Source: Thiopseudomonas denitrificans (GTDB lineage Bacteria; Pseudomonadota; Gammaproteobacteria; Pseudomonadales; Pseudomonadaceae). From it: a stretch of 64,000 bases of DNA. The translations under genes were made by a program, and so were the position numbers. This document shows positions 28,118 to 38,934 of this stretch, in pieces. A model generated the notes under the pieces. It was not told the origin of the DNA. It saw only the letters and a program-made list of their open reading frames with translations, and searched no databases. The DNA lies in NCBI RefSeq assembly GCF_002866065.1, contig NZ_LNJZ01000009.1, positions 448,813 through 512,812 on the forward strand, given 5' to 3'. The first letter of the stretch is position 1, and each line of letters starts with the position of its first letter.

Positions 28118-29587
28118 TCAGCCCACGCGGTAGTTGGGCGCTTCCTTGGTGATCTGCACGTCATGGACGTGCGACTCGGCCATGCCGGCTCCGGTGATGC
28201 GCACAAACTGCGGTTTGCTACGCATCTCCTCGATGCTGGCACTGCCGGTGTAGCCCATGGCGGCACGCAGGCCACCCATCAGCTGGTGCACGATGGCGGA
28301 CATGCTGCCCTTGTAGGGCACGCGCCCTTCAATGCCTTCGGGTACCAGTTTCTCGGCTCCGCCGGTGCTGTCCTGGAAGTAGCGGTCGGACGAGCCCTGT
28401 GCCTGCGCCATGGCGCCCAGCGAACCCATGCCACGGTAGGACTTGTACGAGCGGCCCTGGAACAGCTCGATCTCGCCGGGCGACTCTTCGGTACCGGCAA
28501 ACATGGAGCCCATCATCACGGTATCCGCGCCGGCGACGATCGCCTTGGCCAGGTCACCGGAAAAGCGGATGCCGCCATCGGCGATCATCGGTACACCGGT
28601 GCCCTTGAGCGCCGCTGAAACATTGGCAATCGCGCTGATTTGCGGTACACCAACGCCGGCAACAATGCGGGTAGTGCAGATGGAGCCGGGGCCGATGCCG
28701 ACCTTGACCGCGTCGGCACCAGCCTTGACCAGATCCAGCGCGGCTTCGGCAGTAGCGATATTGCCACCGATCACCTGCACCTGCGGGAAGTTTTCCTTGA
28801 CCCAGCGTACGCGGTCGATCACGCCCCTGGAATGGCCGTGTGCGGTATCCACCACGACCACGTCGACGCCAACAGCAGCCAGGGCGCGGATGCGCTCTTC
28901 GGTGTCGGCACCGGTGCCTACGGCAGCGCCCACACGCAGGCGGCCCTGTTCGTCCTTGGAGGCCAGCGGGTAGCTCTTGGCTTTTTCGATGTCGCGGAAA
29001 GTAACCATGCCGCGCAACTCGAACTGGTCATTGACGATCAGCATTTTCTCGATGCGGTGCTCGTACAGCTTGGCCTTGATCTCTTCCAGGCCAGTGCCTT
29101 CCGGGACGGTCACCAGACGCTCTTTCGGCGTCATGATGGCGGCCACGGTATCGCAGGTGTTCGGCATCACGCGCAGGTCACGGCCGGTAACGATGCCGAC
29201 CAGCTTGCCGCCCTCGATCACCGGAAAGCCGGAGAAACCCAGCTCGCGGGTCTGCGCCAGCAGGTCAACGGTTTTCATGTCGGGGGTGACGGTGACCGGA
29301 TCGTGGACAATCGCGGTCTCATGGCGCTTGACCTTGCGTACTTGCGCGGCCTGCTGCTCGATGGTCATGTTCTTGTGCACGATGCCGATGCCGCCTTCCT
29401 GGGCCATGGCAATGGCCAGACGGGCTTCGGTCACGGTATCCATGGCCGCAGACAGCAACGGGATGTTGATTTCAATATCGCGGGTCAGGCGGGTTTTCAG
29501 GGTCACGTCCTTGGGCAGAACTTCGGAGTAACCGGGGATAAGTAGCACGTCGTCGAACGTGAGGGCTTCTTGACTGATACGCAGCAT
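28118..29587 (-). CDS. guaB: IMP dehydrogenase
   Basis: 489-residue IMPDH, oxidising IMP to XMP, the substrate of GuaA. TIM-barrel start [17 protein letters not shown], two CBS domains (about 95-205), catalytic cysteine in [10 protein letters not shown] (near residue 304) and the mobile flap region [17 protein letters not shown] at 29630-29625 (minus strand) is a probable -10. Normally paired tightly with guaA; here a terminator and a repeat lie in the 200-base gap. Confidence 0.97.
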   Translation of the reverse strand: MLRISQEALTFDDVLLIPGYSEVLPKDVTLKTRLTRDIEINIPLLSAAMDTVTEARLAIAMAQEGGIGIVHKNMTIEQQAAQVRKVKRHETAIVHDPVTVTPDMKTVDLLAQTRELGFSGFPVIEGGKLVGIVTGRDLRVMPNTCDTVAAIMTPKERLVTVPEGTGLEEIKAKLYEHRIEKMLIVNDQFELRGMVTFRDIEKAKSYPLASKDEQGRLRVGAAVGTGADTEERIRALAAVGVDVVVVDTAHGHSRGVIDRVRWVKENFPQVQVIGGNIATAEAALDLVKAGADAVKVGIGPGSICTTRIVAGVGVPQISAIANVSAALKGTGVPMIADGGIRFSGDLAKAIVAGADTVMMGSMFAGTEESPGEIELFQGRSYKSYRGMGSLGAMAQAQGSSDRYFQDSTGGAEKLVPEGIEGRVPYKGSMSAIVHQLMGGLRAAMGYTGSASIEEMRSKPQFVRITGAGMAESHVHDVQITKEAPNYRVG

Positions 29588-30148
29588 GTTGGGTGCTCCC
29601 GTACGGGAAAATTGAAAGCGCCGAATTATAGCTTGCGGGATGTTTTTTTTCTAGCGGTGTTTAATTTTTCGGAGTTGCTTGTGGTCTGGTTTGAGCCGTT
29701 GCGGGCCGGCAGGACACTCCGCAAAGCTCGCGTCGCCACGCCCGGCAAGCCGGACATGCCGACAAGGCTTTGCTACGGTCCCGCCAGCCCGATGCACACC
29801 GCTGTTATTGGAGAGATTTCTGGTCCGGCTGCGCCGGACTGCTGTCGCCAGGTGCTGGCCAAATCCGGAGGCACAAGTACAGCACCGCGGAACAGGCTCA
29901 CACGGCGACAGCAGCCCGGCATGGCCGGGCCCTCTCCCCCACCCCGCACAAGTGGCAAGTCCGGGTGGCAGGACCGGAGCAAGGCATCAGCAACAGGGAC
30001 GAAGCTTCGCTTCGGCACTGGCAGCGTCAGCCTTGCGGAGTGTCCTGCCACCCGGACCAGCGCAGTGCAAAACCCACAAACCCAGCCTTGCGCAGCACCT
30101 CGCCACCCGCACCAGCGCAGTGCAAACCCCAATCCACCAAAAACCAGA
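29588..30148. other. 561-base repeat-filled gap between aceK and guaB
   Basis: No gene. Left end: guaB promoter region. The remainder is family C repeat sequence (listed) and two adjacent direct repeats of about 47 bases (30028-30076 and 30085-30130), each running from CAGCCTTGCG to GACCAGCGCAGTGCAAA or its close variant. Confidence 0.6.
29707..30049. repeat. Compound hairpin repeat, family C copy 2
   Basis: Perfect 17-bp arms GGCAGGACACTCCGCAA (29707-29723) and TTGCGGAGTGTCCTGCC (30033-30049) enclose several hairpins: TCCGGCTGCGCCGGA near 29823, GCCCGGCATGGCCGGGC near 29914 and GAAGCTTCGCTTCGG near 30000. Confidence 0.75.
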
Positions 30149-31888
30149 TCAGGCTGTATAGGTGTACTCGGGGTCCTTGCGCCGCTTGTAGGGAAACACA
30201 TCAATGACCTTGCCTTCCCGAATGGCCTCCTGCAGCCCCTGCCAATAGCCGGCCCTGAACAAGTCACCATGCAGCTGGCTGAAGATCTTGCGGTGCCGGA
30301 TATCGGTGAACAAAAACACCGGAAACTCCTCCGGAAACACGTCATTCGGAGCGACCGAATACCAGGGCTCGGCCGCCCACTCGTCTTCCGGGTAGCGCGG
30401 TGGCGGAATCACGCGAAAGTTCACCTCGGTCAGGTAGGTAATCTCGTCGTAATCGTAGAACACCACCCGCCCGTGCCGGGTCACGCCAAAGTTCTTCAGC
30501 AGCATGTCACCGGGGAAAATGTTCGCTGCCGCCAGCTGTTTGATCGCCCAGCCATAGTCATCCAGCGCATCACGCATCTGCTGCTCGCTGGTGGCATTGT
30601 CCAGGTAGATGTTCAATGGCGTCATGCGCCGTTCGGTCCAGCAGTGGCGCACCAGCACCTCGTCACCCTGCACCTCGATGGTGGATGGAGCCACATCCAG
30701 CAGTTCTTCCAGACACTCGGGATCAAACTTGGCCAGCGGAAAGCGCAGGTCGGAAAACTCCTGCGTATCGGCCAGCCGGCCCACCCGGTCAACATATTTG
30801 ACCAGCCGGTAGCGGTCGATCACCATGGCGCGATCCACGGTTTTGGATGGCGAAAAACGGTCCTTGATCACCTTGAATACCGTGTTATAGCCGGGCAGGG
30901 TGAACACCGTCATGACCATGCCGCGAATGCCCGGTGCCATCATGAAACGGTCATCGGTTTCGTCCAGGTGGCGCATCAGCGAACGGTAGAACTCGGTCTT
31001 GCCCTGCTTGTAGAAACCGATCGAGGTATACAGCTCCCACAGATGCTTGCGCGGCAGAATCTTCTGCAGGAAGCTGATGAACTCCGACGGATAGGCCACC
31101 CGCACCATGAAATACGAGCGGGTGAATGAAAAGATGATCGAGGCTTCCGCCTCGTCGGTAATCGCCGCGTCAAAGCGCACTCCCTGCCCCTCGATATTGA
31201 GCAACGGAAACAGCAACGGCCACTGCTCTTCGGCAGTGAAGACCCGCCCGATGATATAGGCGCCCTTGTTGCGGTACAGCCGCGAACTGTACAGCTCGAT
31301 GCTCAGGTCCGGGTCCTTGCATACCCATTCCGGCAGGCTTTGTCGCAACTGGTATTCGATGCGCTCCAGATCCCCCTCCGGGTTGGCAAAGGGGATCTCG
31401 AAGCGATAATCACCCATGATCTGGCGCAGCGTACCCTTCAGGTCACCGGCCGGACGATACAGCCGGATCTGCATCGGCGTCTCGCCGCTCACCCGCCCCT
31501 GCCGGGTGGTCTGCACAAACATGTTCTCGTTGCAGATCTTGTCATGGCTGAACAGGCTGTTGAACACCGAGTTGTACCAGGTCTCCGACAGCTCATCGTC
31601 CAGCCGCAGGTCAATCTGCCCCATATAGGACTGCTTGATCGCCGACCAGTTACCCACATCCAGCAGCACGGCCTCGCCATACAGGCTGACCAGCCCGTCA
31701 CGGGTCTGCTCGATGTGTTCCTTGTAAATCTGGATACGGCGGGCGGAGGCGTGCTGGATTTCCTGCCACTGGGCCTGCTCGAAGCGATAGCGCCCCAGGT
31801 TGGTGATCTGCCGGAACTCCTTGCGATAGGCATCAAAGCCATTGAGGATCTGCCGGGCAATGGCAGTGGCAGGGCATCGGGCTGTCAT
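30149..31888 (-). CDS. aceK: Isocitrate dehydrogenase kinase/phosphatase
   Basis: 579-residue AceK, which switches isocitrate dehydrogenase on and off and so controls flow into the glyoxylate shunt. The ATP-binding loop is [19 protein letters not shown], the catalytic segment is [27 protein letters not shown], and the N-terminal regulatory domain is complete. Length is typical. Single gene, minus strand, 96 bases from cysK. Confidence 0.97.
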   Translation of the reverse strand: MTARCPATAIARQILNGFDAYRKEFRQITNLGRYRFEQAQWQEIQHASARRIQIYKEHIEQTRDGLVSLYGEAVLLDVGNWSAIKQSYMGQIDLRLDDELSETWYNSVFNSLFSHDKICNENMFVQTTRQGRVSGETPMQIRLYRPAGDLKGTLRQIMGDYRFEIPFANPEGDLERIEYQLRQSLPEWVCKDPDLSIELYSSRLYRNKGAYIIGRVFTAEEQWPLLFPLLNIEGQGVRFDAAITDEAEASIIFSFTRSYFMVRVAYPSEFISFLQKILPRKHLWELYTSIGFYKQGKTEFYRSLMRHLDETDDRFMMAPGIRGMVMTVFTLPGYNTVFKVIKDRFSPSKTVDRAMVIDRYRLVKYVDRVGRLADTQEFSDLRFPLAKFDPECLEELLDVAPSTIEVQGDEVLVRHCWTERRMTPLNIYLDNATSEQQMRDALDDYGWAIKQLAAANIFPGDMLLKNFGVTRHGRVVFYDYDEITYLTEVNFRVIPPPRYPEDEWAAEPWYSVAPNDVFPEEFPVFLFTDIRHRKIFSQLHGDLFRAGYWQGLQEAIREGKVIDVFPYKRRKDPEYTYTA

Positions 31889-31945
31889 CGGGGCGTCTCC
31901 TTGACCTTGGGCACATCAAATGCCCGCATTGTGGCATCTTTTATT

Positions 31946-31980
31946 GCCGTTGTCCCACGCACTCCGCGCAGGACAACGGC
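31946..31980. other. Hairpin between cysK and aceK
   Basis: Perfect 10-bp stem GCCGTTGTCC / GGACAACGGC with a 15-base loop. No T-run follows on either strand, so it is not a standard terminator. Confidence 0.5.
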
Positions 31981-31984
31981 CCTC

Positions 31985-32959
31985 TTACTGCTGCAATTCC
32001 TGCTCGGTGAACAGGCCGTCAAACAGCATGCTGGACAGATAACGCTCGCCGGAATCCGGCAGCACCACCACAATGGTCTTGCCCTGCATGGCCGGCTGCT
32101 GCGCCAGCCGTACCGCCGCCACCATCGCCGCTCCGCTGGAAATGCCGCTCAGGATGCCTTCCTCGCGCATCAGGCGCAGCGCCATCTGCTTGGCATCCTC
32201 ATCATCAACCTGCTCCACCTGGTCGACCAGGCTCATGTCCAGATTGCCCGGAATGAAGCCGGCACCCAGCCCCTGGATCTTGTGCGGCGCCGGGGTCAAT
32301 TCCTGGCCGGCCCTGGCCTGGCTGATCACCGGCGAGCCGGTCGGCTCCACCGCCACCGTCAGGATGTTCTTGCCACACTGCTGCTTGATGTAGCGGGACA
32401 CACCGGTCAGGGTACCGCCGGTACCGACACCGCTGACCAGCACGTCAATCGCGCCATCGGTATCGTTCCAGATCTCCGGACCCGTGGTTTTTTCATGGAT
32501 GTCGGGGTTGGCCGGATTCTCGAACTGCTGCAGCATGATGACATTGTCGGGGTCGGCATCCACCAGCTCCTGCGCCCTGGCGATGGCACCCTTCATGCCC
32601 TTGGCCGGCTCGGTCAACACCAGTTCGGCACCCAGTGCCTTGAGAATCTTGCGCCGTTCCAGGCTCATCGAGGACGGCATGGTCAGGATCAGCCGGTAAC
32701 CCTTGGCCGCAGCGACAAACGCCAGGCCGATGCCGGTGTTGCCGGAGGTCGGCTCAACCATGGTTACACCGGGCTTGAGACGGCCACTGCGCTCGGCAGC
32801 CTCGATCATGGCGGCACCAATGCGGCACTTGACCGAACCGGCCGGGTTACGCGACTCGACCTTGGCCAGGATGCTGACGCCCTTCGGCGCGAGCCGGTTG
32901 ATTTGCACCAGCGGCGTGTTGCCGACACTCTGCGCGTTGTCGATATAGATTTTGGCCAT
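31985..32959 (-). CDS. cysK: Cysteine synthase A
   Basis: 324-residue O-acetylserine sulfhydrylase, PLP-dependent. K44 in [12 protein letters not shown] carries the cofactor, TSGNTGIG binds the substrate carboxylate and [11 protein letters not shown] the cofactor phosphate. Length and sequence favour CysK over CysM. It makes cysteine from sulfide produced by the sulfate pathway that cysD/cysNC start. Confidence 0.94.
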   Translation of the reverse strand: MAKIYIDNAQSVGNTPLVQINRLAPKGVSILAKVESRNPAGSVKCRIGAAMIEAAERSGRLKPGVTMVEPTSGNTGIGLAFVAAAKGYRLILTMPSSMSLERRKILKALGAELVLTEPAKGMKGAIARAQELVDADPDNVIMLQQFENPANPDIHEKTTGPEIWNDTDGAIDVLVSGVGTGGTLTGVSRYIKQQCGKNILTVAVEPTGSPVISQARAGQELTPAPHKIQGLGAGFIPGNLDMSLVDQVEQVDDEDAKQMALRLMREEGILSGISSGAAMVAAVRLAQQPAMQGKTIVVVLPDSGERYLSSMLFDGLFTEQELQQ

Positions 32960-33122
32960 TAGCTGTTGCCCTCTTTTTGCATGTCTGTTGTATACCCCGG
33001 CAGTGCAGGCGCTGATACGCTCCCGCCAACCATTCGCTTGCTGTTATAGTCACAACATCTAACCATAAGCCGCTGCCGCATGCAGCGACGAAAAACACAT
33101 AACTTTAGTACAAGAGCCACGC

Positions 33123-33965
33123 ATGAAATTTACCGGTACCTCCTCCTACGTCGCCACCGATGACCTGAAACTGGCGGTCAACGCCGCCATCACCCTCGAA
33201 CGCCCGCTGCTGGTAAAAGGCGAGCCCGGCACCGGCAAGACCATGCTCGCCGAAGAGCTGGCCGACGCCTTCGGCGCCCGCCTGATCACCTGGCACATCA
33301 AGTCCACCACCAAGGCCCACCAGGGCCTGTACGAGTACGACGCGGTCAGCCGCCTGCGCGACTCCCAGCTCAACTCCGAGCGGGTACACGACATCGGCAA
33401 CTACATCGTCAAGGGCAAGCTGTGGGAAGCCTTCGAGGCCGAAGACCGTGTGATCCTGCTGATTGATGAAATCGACAAGGCCGACATCGAATTCCCCAAC
33501 GACCTGCTACAAGAGCTGGATCGCATGGAGTTCTACGTCTACGAAACCGACCAGACCATCAGGGCGAAAAAGCGCCCGATCATCATCATCACTTCCAACA
33601 ACGAGAAAGAGCTGCCGGACGCCTTCCTGCGCCGCTGCTTCTTCCACTACATCGCCTTCCCGGATGCCGAAACCTTGCGCCAGATCGTCGATGTACACTA
33701 CCCCGACATCAGCCAGCAGCTGGTCAGCCAGGCGCTGGAAATCTTTTTCGACATCCGCAAGGCACCCGGCCTGAAAAAGAAGCCCTCCACCAGCGAACTG
33801 GTAGACTGGCTCAAGCTGCTGATGGCCGACCAGATCGGTGTCGATGCCCTGCGCGAGGCCGATGCCAGCAAGGCACTGCCGCCACTGGCCGGCGCACTGG
33901 TCAAGAACGAACAGGACATCATGCTGCTGGAGCGGCTGGCCTTCATGAACCGCAATCGCCGCTAA
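33123..33965 (+). CDS. MoxR-family AAA+ ATPase
   Basis: 280-residue AAA+ protein. Walker A GEPGTGKT at 33-40, Walker B LLIDEIDKAD, sensor 1 IITSNNEKELPDAFLRRC. MoxR ATPases work with a von Willebrand factor A partner as chaperone-like pairs that mature enzymes or complexes; the partner gene follows after nine bases. The client protein is not indicated by the neighbours. Confidence 0.92.
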   Translation: MKFTGTSSYVATDDLKLAVNAAITLERPLLVKGEPGTGKTMLAEELADAFGARLITWHIKSTTKAHQGLYEYDAVSRLRDSQLNSERVHDIGNYIVKGKLWEAFEAEDRVILLIDEIDKADIEFPNDLLQELDRMEFYVYETDQTIRAKKRPIIIITSNNEKELPDAFLRRCFFHYIAFPDAETLRQIVDVHYPDISQQLVSQALEIFFDIRKAPGLKKKPSTSELVDWLKLLMADQIGVDALREADASKALPPLAGALVKNEQDIMLLERLAFMNRNRR

Positions 33966-33974
33966 GGGCCCGTC

Positions 33975-35153
33975 ATGCTGTTAAGCCTGTTTCACGAGCT
34001 GCGCGCGGCGCGCGTGCCGGTCTCGCTGCGCGAGCTGCTCGACCTGATCGCCGCGCTGGAGCGCAATGTGGTGTTCGCCGACATGGACGAATTCTACTAT
34101 CTGGCGCGCGCCCTGCTGGTCAAGGACGAGCGCCATTACGACAAGTTCGACCGCGCCTTTGCCGCCTATTTCAAGGGGCTGAAAAATCTTCAGGAGCACA
34201 TCGAGGCGCTGATCCCCGACGAATGGCTGCGCCGAGAGTTCATGCGCCAGCTCAGCGAAGAAGACAAGGCGAAAATCGAGTCTCTCGGCGGGCTGGACAA
34301 GCTGATCGAGACCTTCAAGCAGCGCCTGCAAGAACAGCAAAAGAAACATGCCGGCGGCAACAAGTGGATAGGTACCGGCGGCACCAGTCCGTTCGGCTCC
34401 GGTGGCTACCACCCGGAAGGCATCCGCATCGGCAATGCCGGCGAACGCCAGGGCCGTGCGGTCAAGGTGTGGGAGCAGCGCGAATACAAGAATCTGGACG
34501 AGGACGAGCAGCTCAATACCCGTTCGATCCAGATGGCACTACGCCGCCTGCGCCAGTTTGCCCGCCAGGGTGCCGCCGAGGAACTGGACCTGCAAGGCAC
34601 CATCGAACACACCGCCCGCGATGGCGGCCTGCTCAATATCCGCATGCGGCCGGAGCGGCGCAATACCGTCAAGCTGCTGATCCTGTTCGATATCGGCGGC
34701 TCGATGGACGCCCATATCGAGGAATGCCAGGCGCTGTTCAGTGCCTGCCGCAGCGAGTTCAAGCATCTGGAGTATTACTATTTCCACAATTTCATTTACG
34801 AATCAGTGTGGAAAAACAACATGCGCCGTACCAGCGAGCGCACGCCCACCTACGACCTGCTGCACACCTATGGCAGCGACTGGAAGGTGATCTTTGTCGG
34901 TGATGCCAGCATGGCGCCCTACGAGGTGAGTCATGCCGGCGGCAGTGTCGAACACTGGAATGACGAGCCCGGTTACCTCTGGATGCAGCGCTTCATGCAG
35001 CACTTCGACCGGCTGGTGTGGCTCAACCCCTACCCGCAGCACAGCTGGCACTACACCCGCTCAATCGGCATGATCCGCGAGCTGGTGGAAGGCGAAATGT
35101 ACCCCATGACCCTGTCCGGACTGGAACAGGCGATGCAGTCTTTGTCGCGCTGA
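33975..35153 (+). CDS. VWA domain protein, CoxE-like
   Basis: 392 residues. N-terminal helical part typical of the CoxE/YehP-like group, a Gly-rich linker (TGGTSPFGSGGYHPEG, about 136-151) and a C-terminal von Willebrand A domain with MIDAS motif FDIGGSMD (the canonical DxSxS is DIGGS here). Forms the usual two-gene unit with the MoxR ATPase upstream. Ends five bases before a family A repeat array. Confidence 0.88.
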   Translation: MLLSLFHELRAARVPVSLRELLDLIAALERNVVFADMDEFYYLARALLVKDERHYDKFDRAFAAYFKGLKNLQEHIEALIPDEWLRREFMRQLSEEDKAKIESLGGLDKLIETFKQRLQEQQKKHAGGNKWIGTGGTSPFGSGGYHPEGIRIGNAGERQGRAVKVWEQREYKNLDEDEQLNTRSIQMALRRLRQFARQGAAEELDLQGTIEHTARDGGLLNIRMRPERRNTVKLLILFDIGGSMDAHIEECQALFSACRSEFKHLEYYYFHNFIYESVWKNNMRRTSERTPTYDLLHTYGSDWKVIFVGDASMAPYEVSHAGGSVEHWNDEPGYLWMQRFMQHFDRLVWLNPYPQHSWHYTRSIGMIRELVEGEMYPMTLSGLEQAMQSLSR

Positions 35154-35158
35154 TACAA

Positions 35159-35286
35159 CTGTAGGTGCGAATTCATTCGCACAAAAACTGCACTACCGTG
35201 CGCATAAATTCGTGCACTGCTGTGTGAATAAGCTGGTGCACTGCTGTGCGAATAAATTCGCACCTGTTACAGCTTCGCACCTACAG
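35159..35286. repeat. Array of degenerate family A palindromes
   Basis: One full palindrome (GTAGGTGCGAATTCATTCGC), then decayed units (TGCGCATAAATTCGTGCACTG, cut short here, and TGTGAATAAGCTGGTGCA), then TGTGCGAATAAATTCGCACC and a final CTTCGCACCTACAG. The last one contains the stop codon of the amidotransferase gene. Confidence 0.82.
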
Positions 35287-36054
35287 CCCGCCCTGCGCCA
35301 GCACCTCACCGTTGCGCCAGAGCACCCACTCGCCAGGCTGGTAGATGTGCCAGTTCTCGTTGTCGGTCAGCGGCTCGGTAGCAATCACGCTAACCACATC
35401 GTTTGGTGTGGTCTCGGCATGGAAATCGACAGTCAGGTCGGCATCTTTCAGGGTGGCCGGGCCAAAGGGCGCACGGCGGGTGATGCGCGCCAGCTTGGTC
35501 GAGCAATAGCTGAACAGCCAGTCTCCATTGCTCAGCAGGCAGTTGAATACGCCCTTGCCGCGATATTCCTCACAGGCGGCAACCAGTACCGGCAGCATGG
35601 CATCCGGCTCCGGTGCATCGGCAAAGGTGCTGCGCAGGCGATTGAGCAGATCACAAAAGGCCGCCTCGCTGTCGGTATCCCCGACCGGCCGGTAAAATCC
35701 CGGCTCCGGAGCAAAGCCCGCCAGCTGGCCATTGTGGGCAAAACACCAGTTGCGCCCCCACAGCTCGCGCACAAAGGGATGGGTATTGGCCAGGCTCACA
35801 GCGCCGACATTGGCCTGGCGAATATGGCCAATCACCGCCGTGCTCTTGATCGGATAACGCTGCACCAGCTGCGCCACCTCCGAATCGACACTAGCCTGCG
35901 GGTCCTGGAACAGGCGCAGGCCACGGCCTTCATAAAAACCGATCCCCCAGCCATCGCGGTGCGGGCCGGTACCGCCACCACGCTGCATCAGCCCGGTAAA
36001 GCTGAAAACGATATCCGTTGGCACGTTGGCACTCATGCCCAGCAACTCGCACAT
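35281..36054 (-). CDS. Class II glutamine amidotransferase (YafJ-like)
   Basis: 257-residue stand-alone Ntn-hydrolase glutaminase. After removal of Met, C2 (MCELLGMSANVP) is the nucleophile; RDGWGIGFYEG, GHIRQANVG and AHNGQLAGF are glutamine-binding and oxyanion motifs. Physiological acceptor unknown. The TAG stop is within a family A repeat. It is a different fold from the class I domain lost in GuaA, so substitution is possible only in principle. Confidence 0.9.
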   Translation of the reverse strand: MCELLGMSANVPTDIVFSFTGLMQRGGGTGPHRDGWGIGFYEGRGLRLFQDPQASVDSEVAQLVQRYPIKSTAVIGHIRQANVGAVSLANTHPFVRELWGRNWCFAHNGQLAGFAPEPGFYRPVGDTDSEAAFCDLLNRLRSTFADAPEPDAMLPVLVAACEEYRGKGVFNCLLSNGDWLFSYCSTKLARITRRAPFGPATLKDADLTVDFHAETTPNDVVSVIATEPLTDNENWHIYQPGEWVLWRNGEVLAQGGL

Positions 36055-36063
36055 GACAGCCTC

Positions 36064-36537
36064 CTAACGACGGGCAACAATGCCCGGCTCCCCGGTATCA
36101 AACAGCTCTTTCTGGTCCAGCAGCTCGCGCAGGGTTGGCTCGGTCTGCGGCACTGCTTCCCCGGGCGTCTGCTGGCCGGCTTTTTCCGCACGGCGCGGTT
36201 TGAGCCAGTAATGCTCGACCAGAAAACGCAAGATGGCAAAAATCAGATAGAGCGTGAACGCCACGGTGCCATACAGCATGATGTCGGCCAGCGCCCGCCA
36301 GGCATCGTTATTGACCTTGAAGGCAATGTCCATCGCCGCCATGGCCAGCGACGGCACCCACGCCGTGCCATTGGGATCGACCAGCGTCGGGCTGAACAGC
36401 AATACCGCCACCGCCAGCCACAGCGGCTCGCGCAGGTAACGCCACATCCAGCGGGTGAAAAACGTCCACACCCAGAAACACCCCAGTGCTGCCACGCCGT
36501 ACAGCACCCAGGCCAGTTCGTATTCGTTGCTAATCAT
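36064..36537 (-). CDS. Hypothetical inner-membrane protein
   Basis: 157 residues with three or four membrane helices (about 7-25, 43-58, 86-105) and a charged C-terminal tail containing LKPRRAEKAGQQ and LRELLDQKELFDTGEPG. Not recognised beyond similarity to conserved pseudomonad membrane proteins. ATG 36537 (MISNEYELAWVLYG) preferred over an upstream start 11 codons away. Lies nine bases upstream of the amidotransferase gene and is probably cotranscribed. Confidence 0.65.
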   Translation of the reverse strand: MISNEYELAWVLYGVAALGCFWVWTFFTRWMWRYLREPLWLAVAVLLFSPTLVDPNGTAWVPSLAMAAMDIAFKVNNDAWRALADIMLYGTVAFTLYLIFAILRFLVEHYWLKPRRAEKAGQQTPGEAVPQTEPTLRELLDQKELFDTGEPGIVARR

Positions 36538-36675
36538 GCCATGCCCACCGATAAACAGGGCGCATATCATAACGAAAAGCCACCGCCCCGGTAAGGGCCA
36601 TGCCCGGCAAGACGCAAGGCAAAATCATAATCACCGGCTCAGGCCAGGCAGGCGCGATCGTTCGTGCCGACCGCC

Positions 36676-37845
36676 CTACAAACGCCAGGCCCGCACCATC
36701 GCCAACAACAAAGCCGCAGCGAGGCAGCCCAGCAGCGGCACCCAGCCCCAGTGCTGCCATACCCAGCCCATCACGTACCCAAGCACACTGGAGCCAAGAT
36801 AATAGGCACACAGGTACAGCGCCGATGCCTGTGCCCTGGCCCCGCCGGCCCGTTGTCCGACCAGTCCGCTGGCCACCGCATGGGCGGCAAAAAAACCGGT
36901 GGTAAACAGCGCCAGCCCGCCAACGATCAGCGGCAGCCATGGCACCAGGCACAGCAAGATACCCGCCAGCATCATCACCAGCGCCGCCAGCAACACCGTT
37001 CGTGCACCACGGGCACTGACCAGCTTGCCCGCCGCATTGGAACTCCAGATGCCAAGCAAATAGACCAGAAACAGAAAACCGATCAGGGTACCGGACAGGC
37101 TGAACGGTTCACTCGACAGGTAGAAACCGATGTAATTGAACAGGGCGACAAAGCTGCCCATCAGCAGAAAAGACAGGAAAAACAGCACCCGCAAATCGGC
37201 ATTGGCCAGGTGGCGGCCAAAGTTGCCCAGCAAGCCGCGCAACGACAGGGGCTGCGCGACAAAGTGGCGTGACGGCGGCAGCAGCCAGACGAACAGCACA
37301 CTGGCCAGCAGGCCCAGCGCGGCAATCCCGCCCAGCGCCAGCGTCCAGCCACCCAGATCACTCAATACCCCGGTCAGCAAGCGCCCGAGCAAACCGCCCA
37401 GCGCCGTGCCGCCGATATACAGCCCCATCGCCACCGGCAAGGAAGCGGGATCGAATTCTTCACCAATATAAGCCATGGCCAGCGCCGGCAGACCGCTCAG
37501 GGCCAGCCCCAACAGGGTGCGCAACACCAGCAGCAGGTGCCAGTCGCGCACCAGCGCCGTGGCCAGCCCCAGGCTACAGGCCAGCAGCAATGCCGTCACC
37601 ATCACCGGCTTGCGCCCCCAGCTTTCGCTCAGGGCACCGGACAACAGCAACCCGCCGGCCAGACCGAAGGTGGTCACCGACAGTGCCAAGCTGCTGCTGG
37701 CCGACGATACGCCAAAAAACTCGGCCAGCTGCGGCAACAGCGGCTGTACGCAGTACAGCAGGGCAAAGGTGGCAAAACCGCCGCAAAACAGCGCCAGCGT
37801 CGCCCGCCGGTACTCACGGCTGCCCAGTACAATGAATTCCGCCAC
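36676..37845 (-). CDS. MFS transporter, YnfM-like
   Basis: 389-residue major facilitator protein with 12 predicted helices. Motif A GALSESWGRKPVM follows helix 2, and the first helix reads LFCGGFATFALLYCVQPLLP, typical of the YnfM/arabinose-efflux-like drug exporters. Probable GTG start at 37845 with GGTGGGG upstream. Substrate unknown. Confidence 0.85.
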   Translation of the reverse strand: MAEFIVLGSREYRRATLALFCGGFATFALLYCVQPLLPQLAEFFGVSSASSSLALSVTTFGLAGGLLLSGALSESWGRKPVMVTALLLACSLGLATALVRDWHLLLVLRTLLGLALSGLPALAMAYIGEEFDPASLPVAMGLYIGGTALGGLLGRLLTGVLSDLGGWTLALGGIAALGLLASVLFVWLLPPSRHFVAQPLSLRGLLGNFGRHLANADLRVLFFLSFLLMGSFVALFNYIGFYLSSEPFSLSGTLIGFLFLVYLLGIWSSNAAGKLVSARGARTVLLAALVMMLAGILLCLVPWLPLIVGGLALFTTGFFAAHAVASGLVGQRAGGARAQASALYLCAYYLGSSVLGYVMGWVWQHWGWVPLLGCLAAALLLAMVRAWRL

Positions 37846-38018
37846 ACGCTACCCCACCAGTCCACCCACACCAAGCCAAGCACCTGCCTGCCATTCTGTG
37901 CGCAGTGCAGTCGCAGAACCCGTCACGGGTTGCATTCTGTTCCTACGTTTTCACACAGAGTGACACACTAAAGTCCCCGGCAGTGTATCGGCAAAATTGC
38001 AAGCAAGCTATCGTCTTG

Positions 38019-38333
38019 CTATACATCCAGCATCGGCAATACCGCATAGGCCGGCTCCTCATACGGGTGCGCCGTGCGCAATGCCTGCATCACGTCTCCG
38101 AGCGCCGCTTCCGGCACCAGCATTTCCACCCGCCACTCGGGCAACTGCTCCAGCCGGCCCTGCTCGCCAATGAATGGTGCGGCACCGGGCAGCGGCTGAA
38201 ACTGCCCCTGCCCCAGCACCTGCCAACAACACTGCTGATAGTCCCCCAGGCGGCCCGCCCCGGCGCCAAATACCGCCGCCTTGACCGCATCAAGATGAGA
38301 TTCGGGAACATAAAAAATCAGGGTGTAATGCAC
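38019..38333 (-). CDS. NIF3-associated/CutA-like small protein
   Basis: 104-residue PII/CutA-fold protein of the type inserted in YqfO/Nif3 proteins, here free-standing. Conserved segments: FYVPESHLDAVKAAVFGAGAGRLGDY, GQFQPLPGAAPFIG and AHPYEEPAY near the end. The GTG at 38333 has GGAGG five bases upstream and matches the family start (YTLIFYVPE). Function unknown; possible functional link to the Nif3 protein at 16.5 kb is inference. Confidence 0.8.
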   Translation of the reverse strand: MHYTLIFYVPESHLDAVKAAVFGAGAGRLGDYQQCCWQVLGQGQFQPLPGAAPFIGEQGRLEQLPEWRVEMLVPEAALGDVMQALRTAHPYEEPAYAVLPMLDV

Positions 38334-38480
38334 GGCAACCTCCACAACACGGCATGCGACAACCGGTCATGCCGACAATTTTGTCTGTTTCGCAAATTAG
38401 ATTACTATAACCTTAAATAAAAACCGCGCTGCGCCACACCGGCAGCGCTGCATGCCTTTCAGCCAACGAGGAAACCTCAC

Positions 38481-38717
38481 GTGTTCAGCCCCCGCTTTGC
38501 TCCGCTGGCGTTTGCCATCCTGATGTCATTCTACATGGTCAGCGGCATGACCTTTGTCATTACCTGGGTCAACACCGGCCTGGGCGGCGACTTTTTACTG
38601 CGCTGGGGCAAGGCATTCCTGGTGGCCTGGCCGGTTGCATTTTTGCTGGTCCTGGCCGGCGCACCGCGCATCCGCCGGCTGGTTGAAGGCCTGGTAATCA
38701 AACCACAGCAATCTTGA
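38481..38717 (+). CDS. DUF2798 small membrane protein
   Basis: 78-residue protein with two membrane helices (LAFAILMSFYMVSGMTFVITW and FLVAWPVAFLLVLAGAP, with the family motif ending APRIRRLVEGLV). GTG start with GAGGAA upstream. Function unknown; widespread in proteobacteria. Confidence 0.8.
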   Translation: MFSPRFAPLAFAILMSFYMVSGMTFVITWVNTGLGGDFLLRWGKAFLVAWPVAFLLVLAGAPRIRRLVEGLVIKPQQS

Positions 38718-38934
38718 TGGCAGATGCCGCTTGGGCCGGTCCGGACAGTACCTGACCTGCCTGCCGCACGAAAACCCTCGCTTACGCTCACAGGCAGCCG
38801 CGCCGGCTGCCGTCGTGACAGGCTGCGCCAGCCCTTCCTCATGATCACACCCCATACCAAAGACCAACCATCCCGCCCGATATAACCCTCTATACTGGCC
38901 ACAGGAAAGGAATCCCATAACGACAGGAGGTCAC

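Noticed and set aside
29673-30207. Open frames through the aceK-guaB gap
   Set aside because: Translations are repeat-derived (Pro/Arg-rich) and match no family; the DNA is made of hairpins.
31946-31980. Hairpin after cysK as a terminator
   Set aside because: Perfect stem but A-rich, not T-rich, downstream in the cysK direction.
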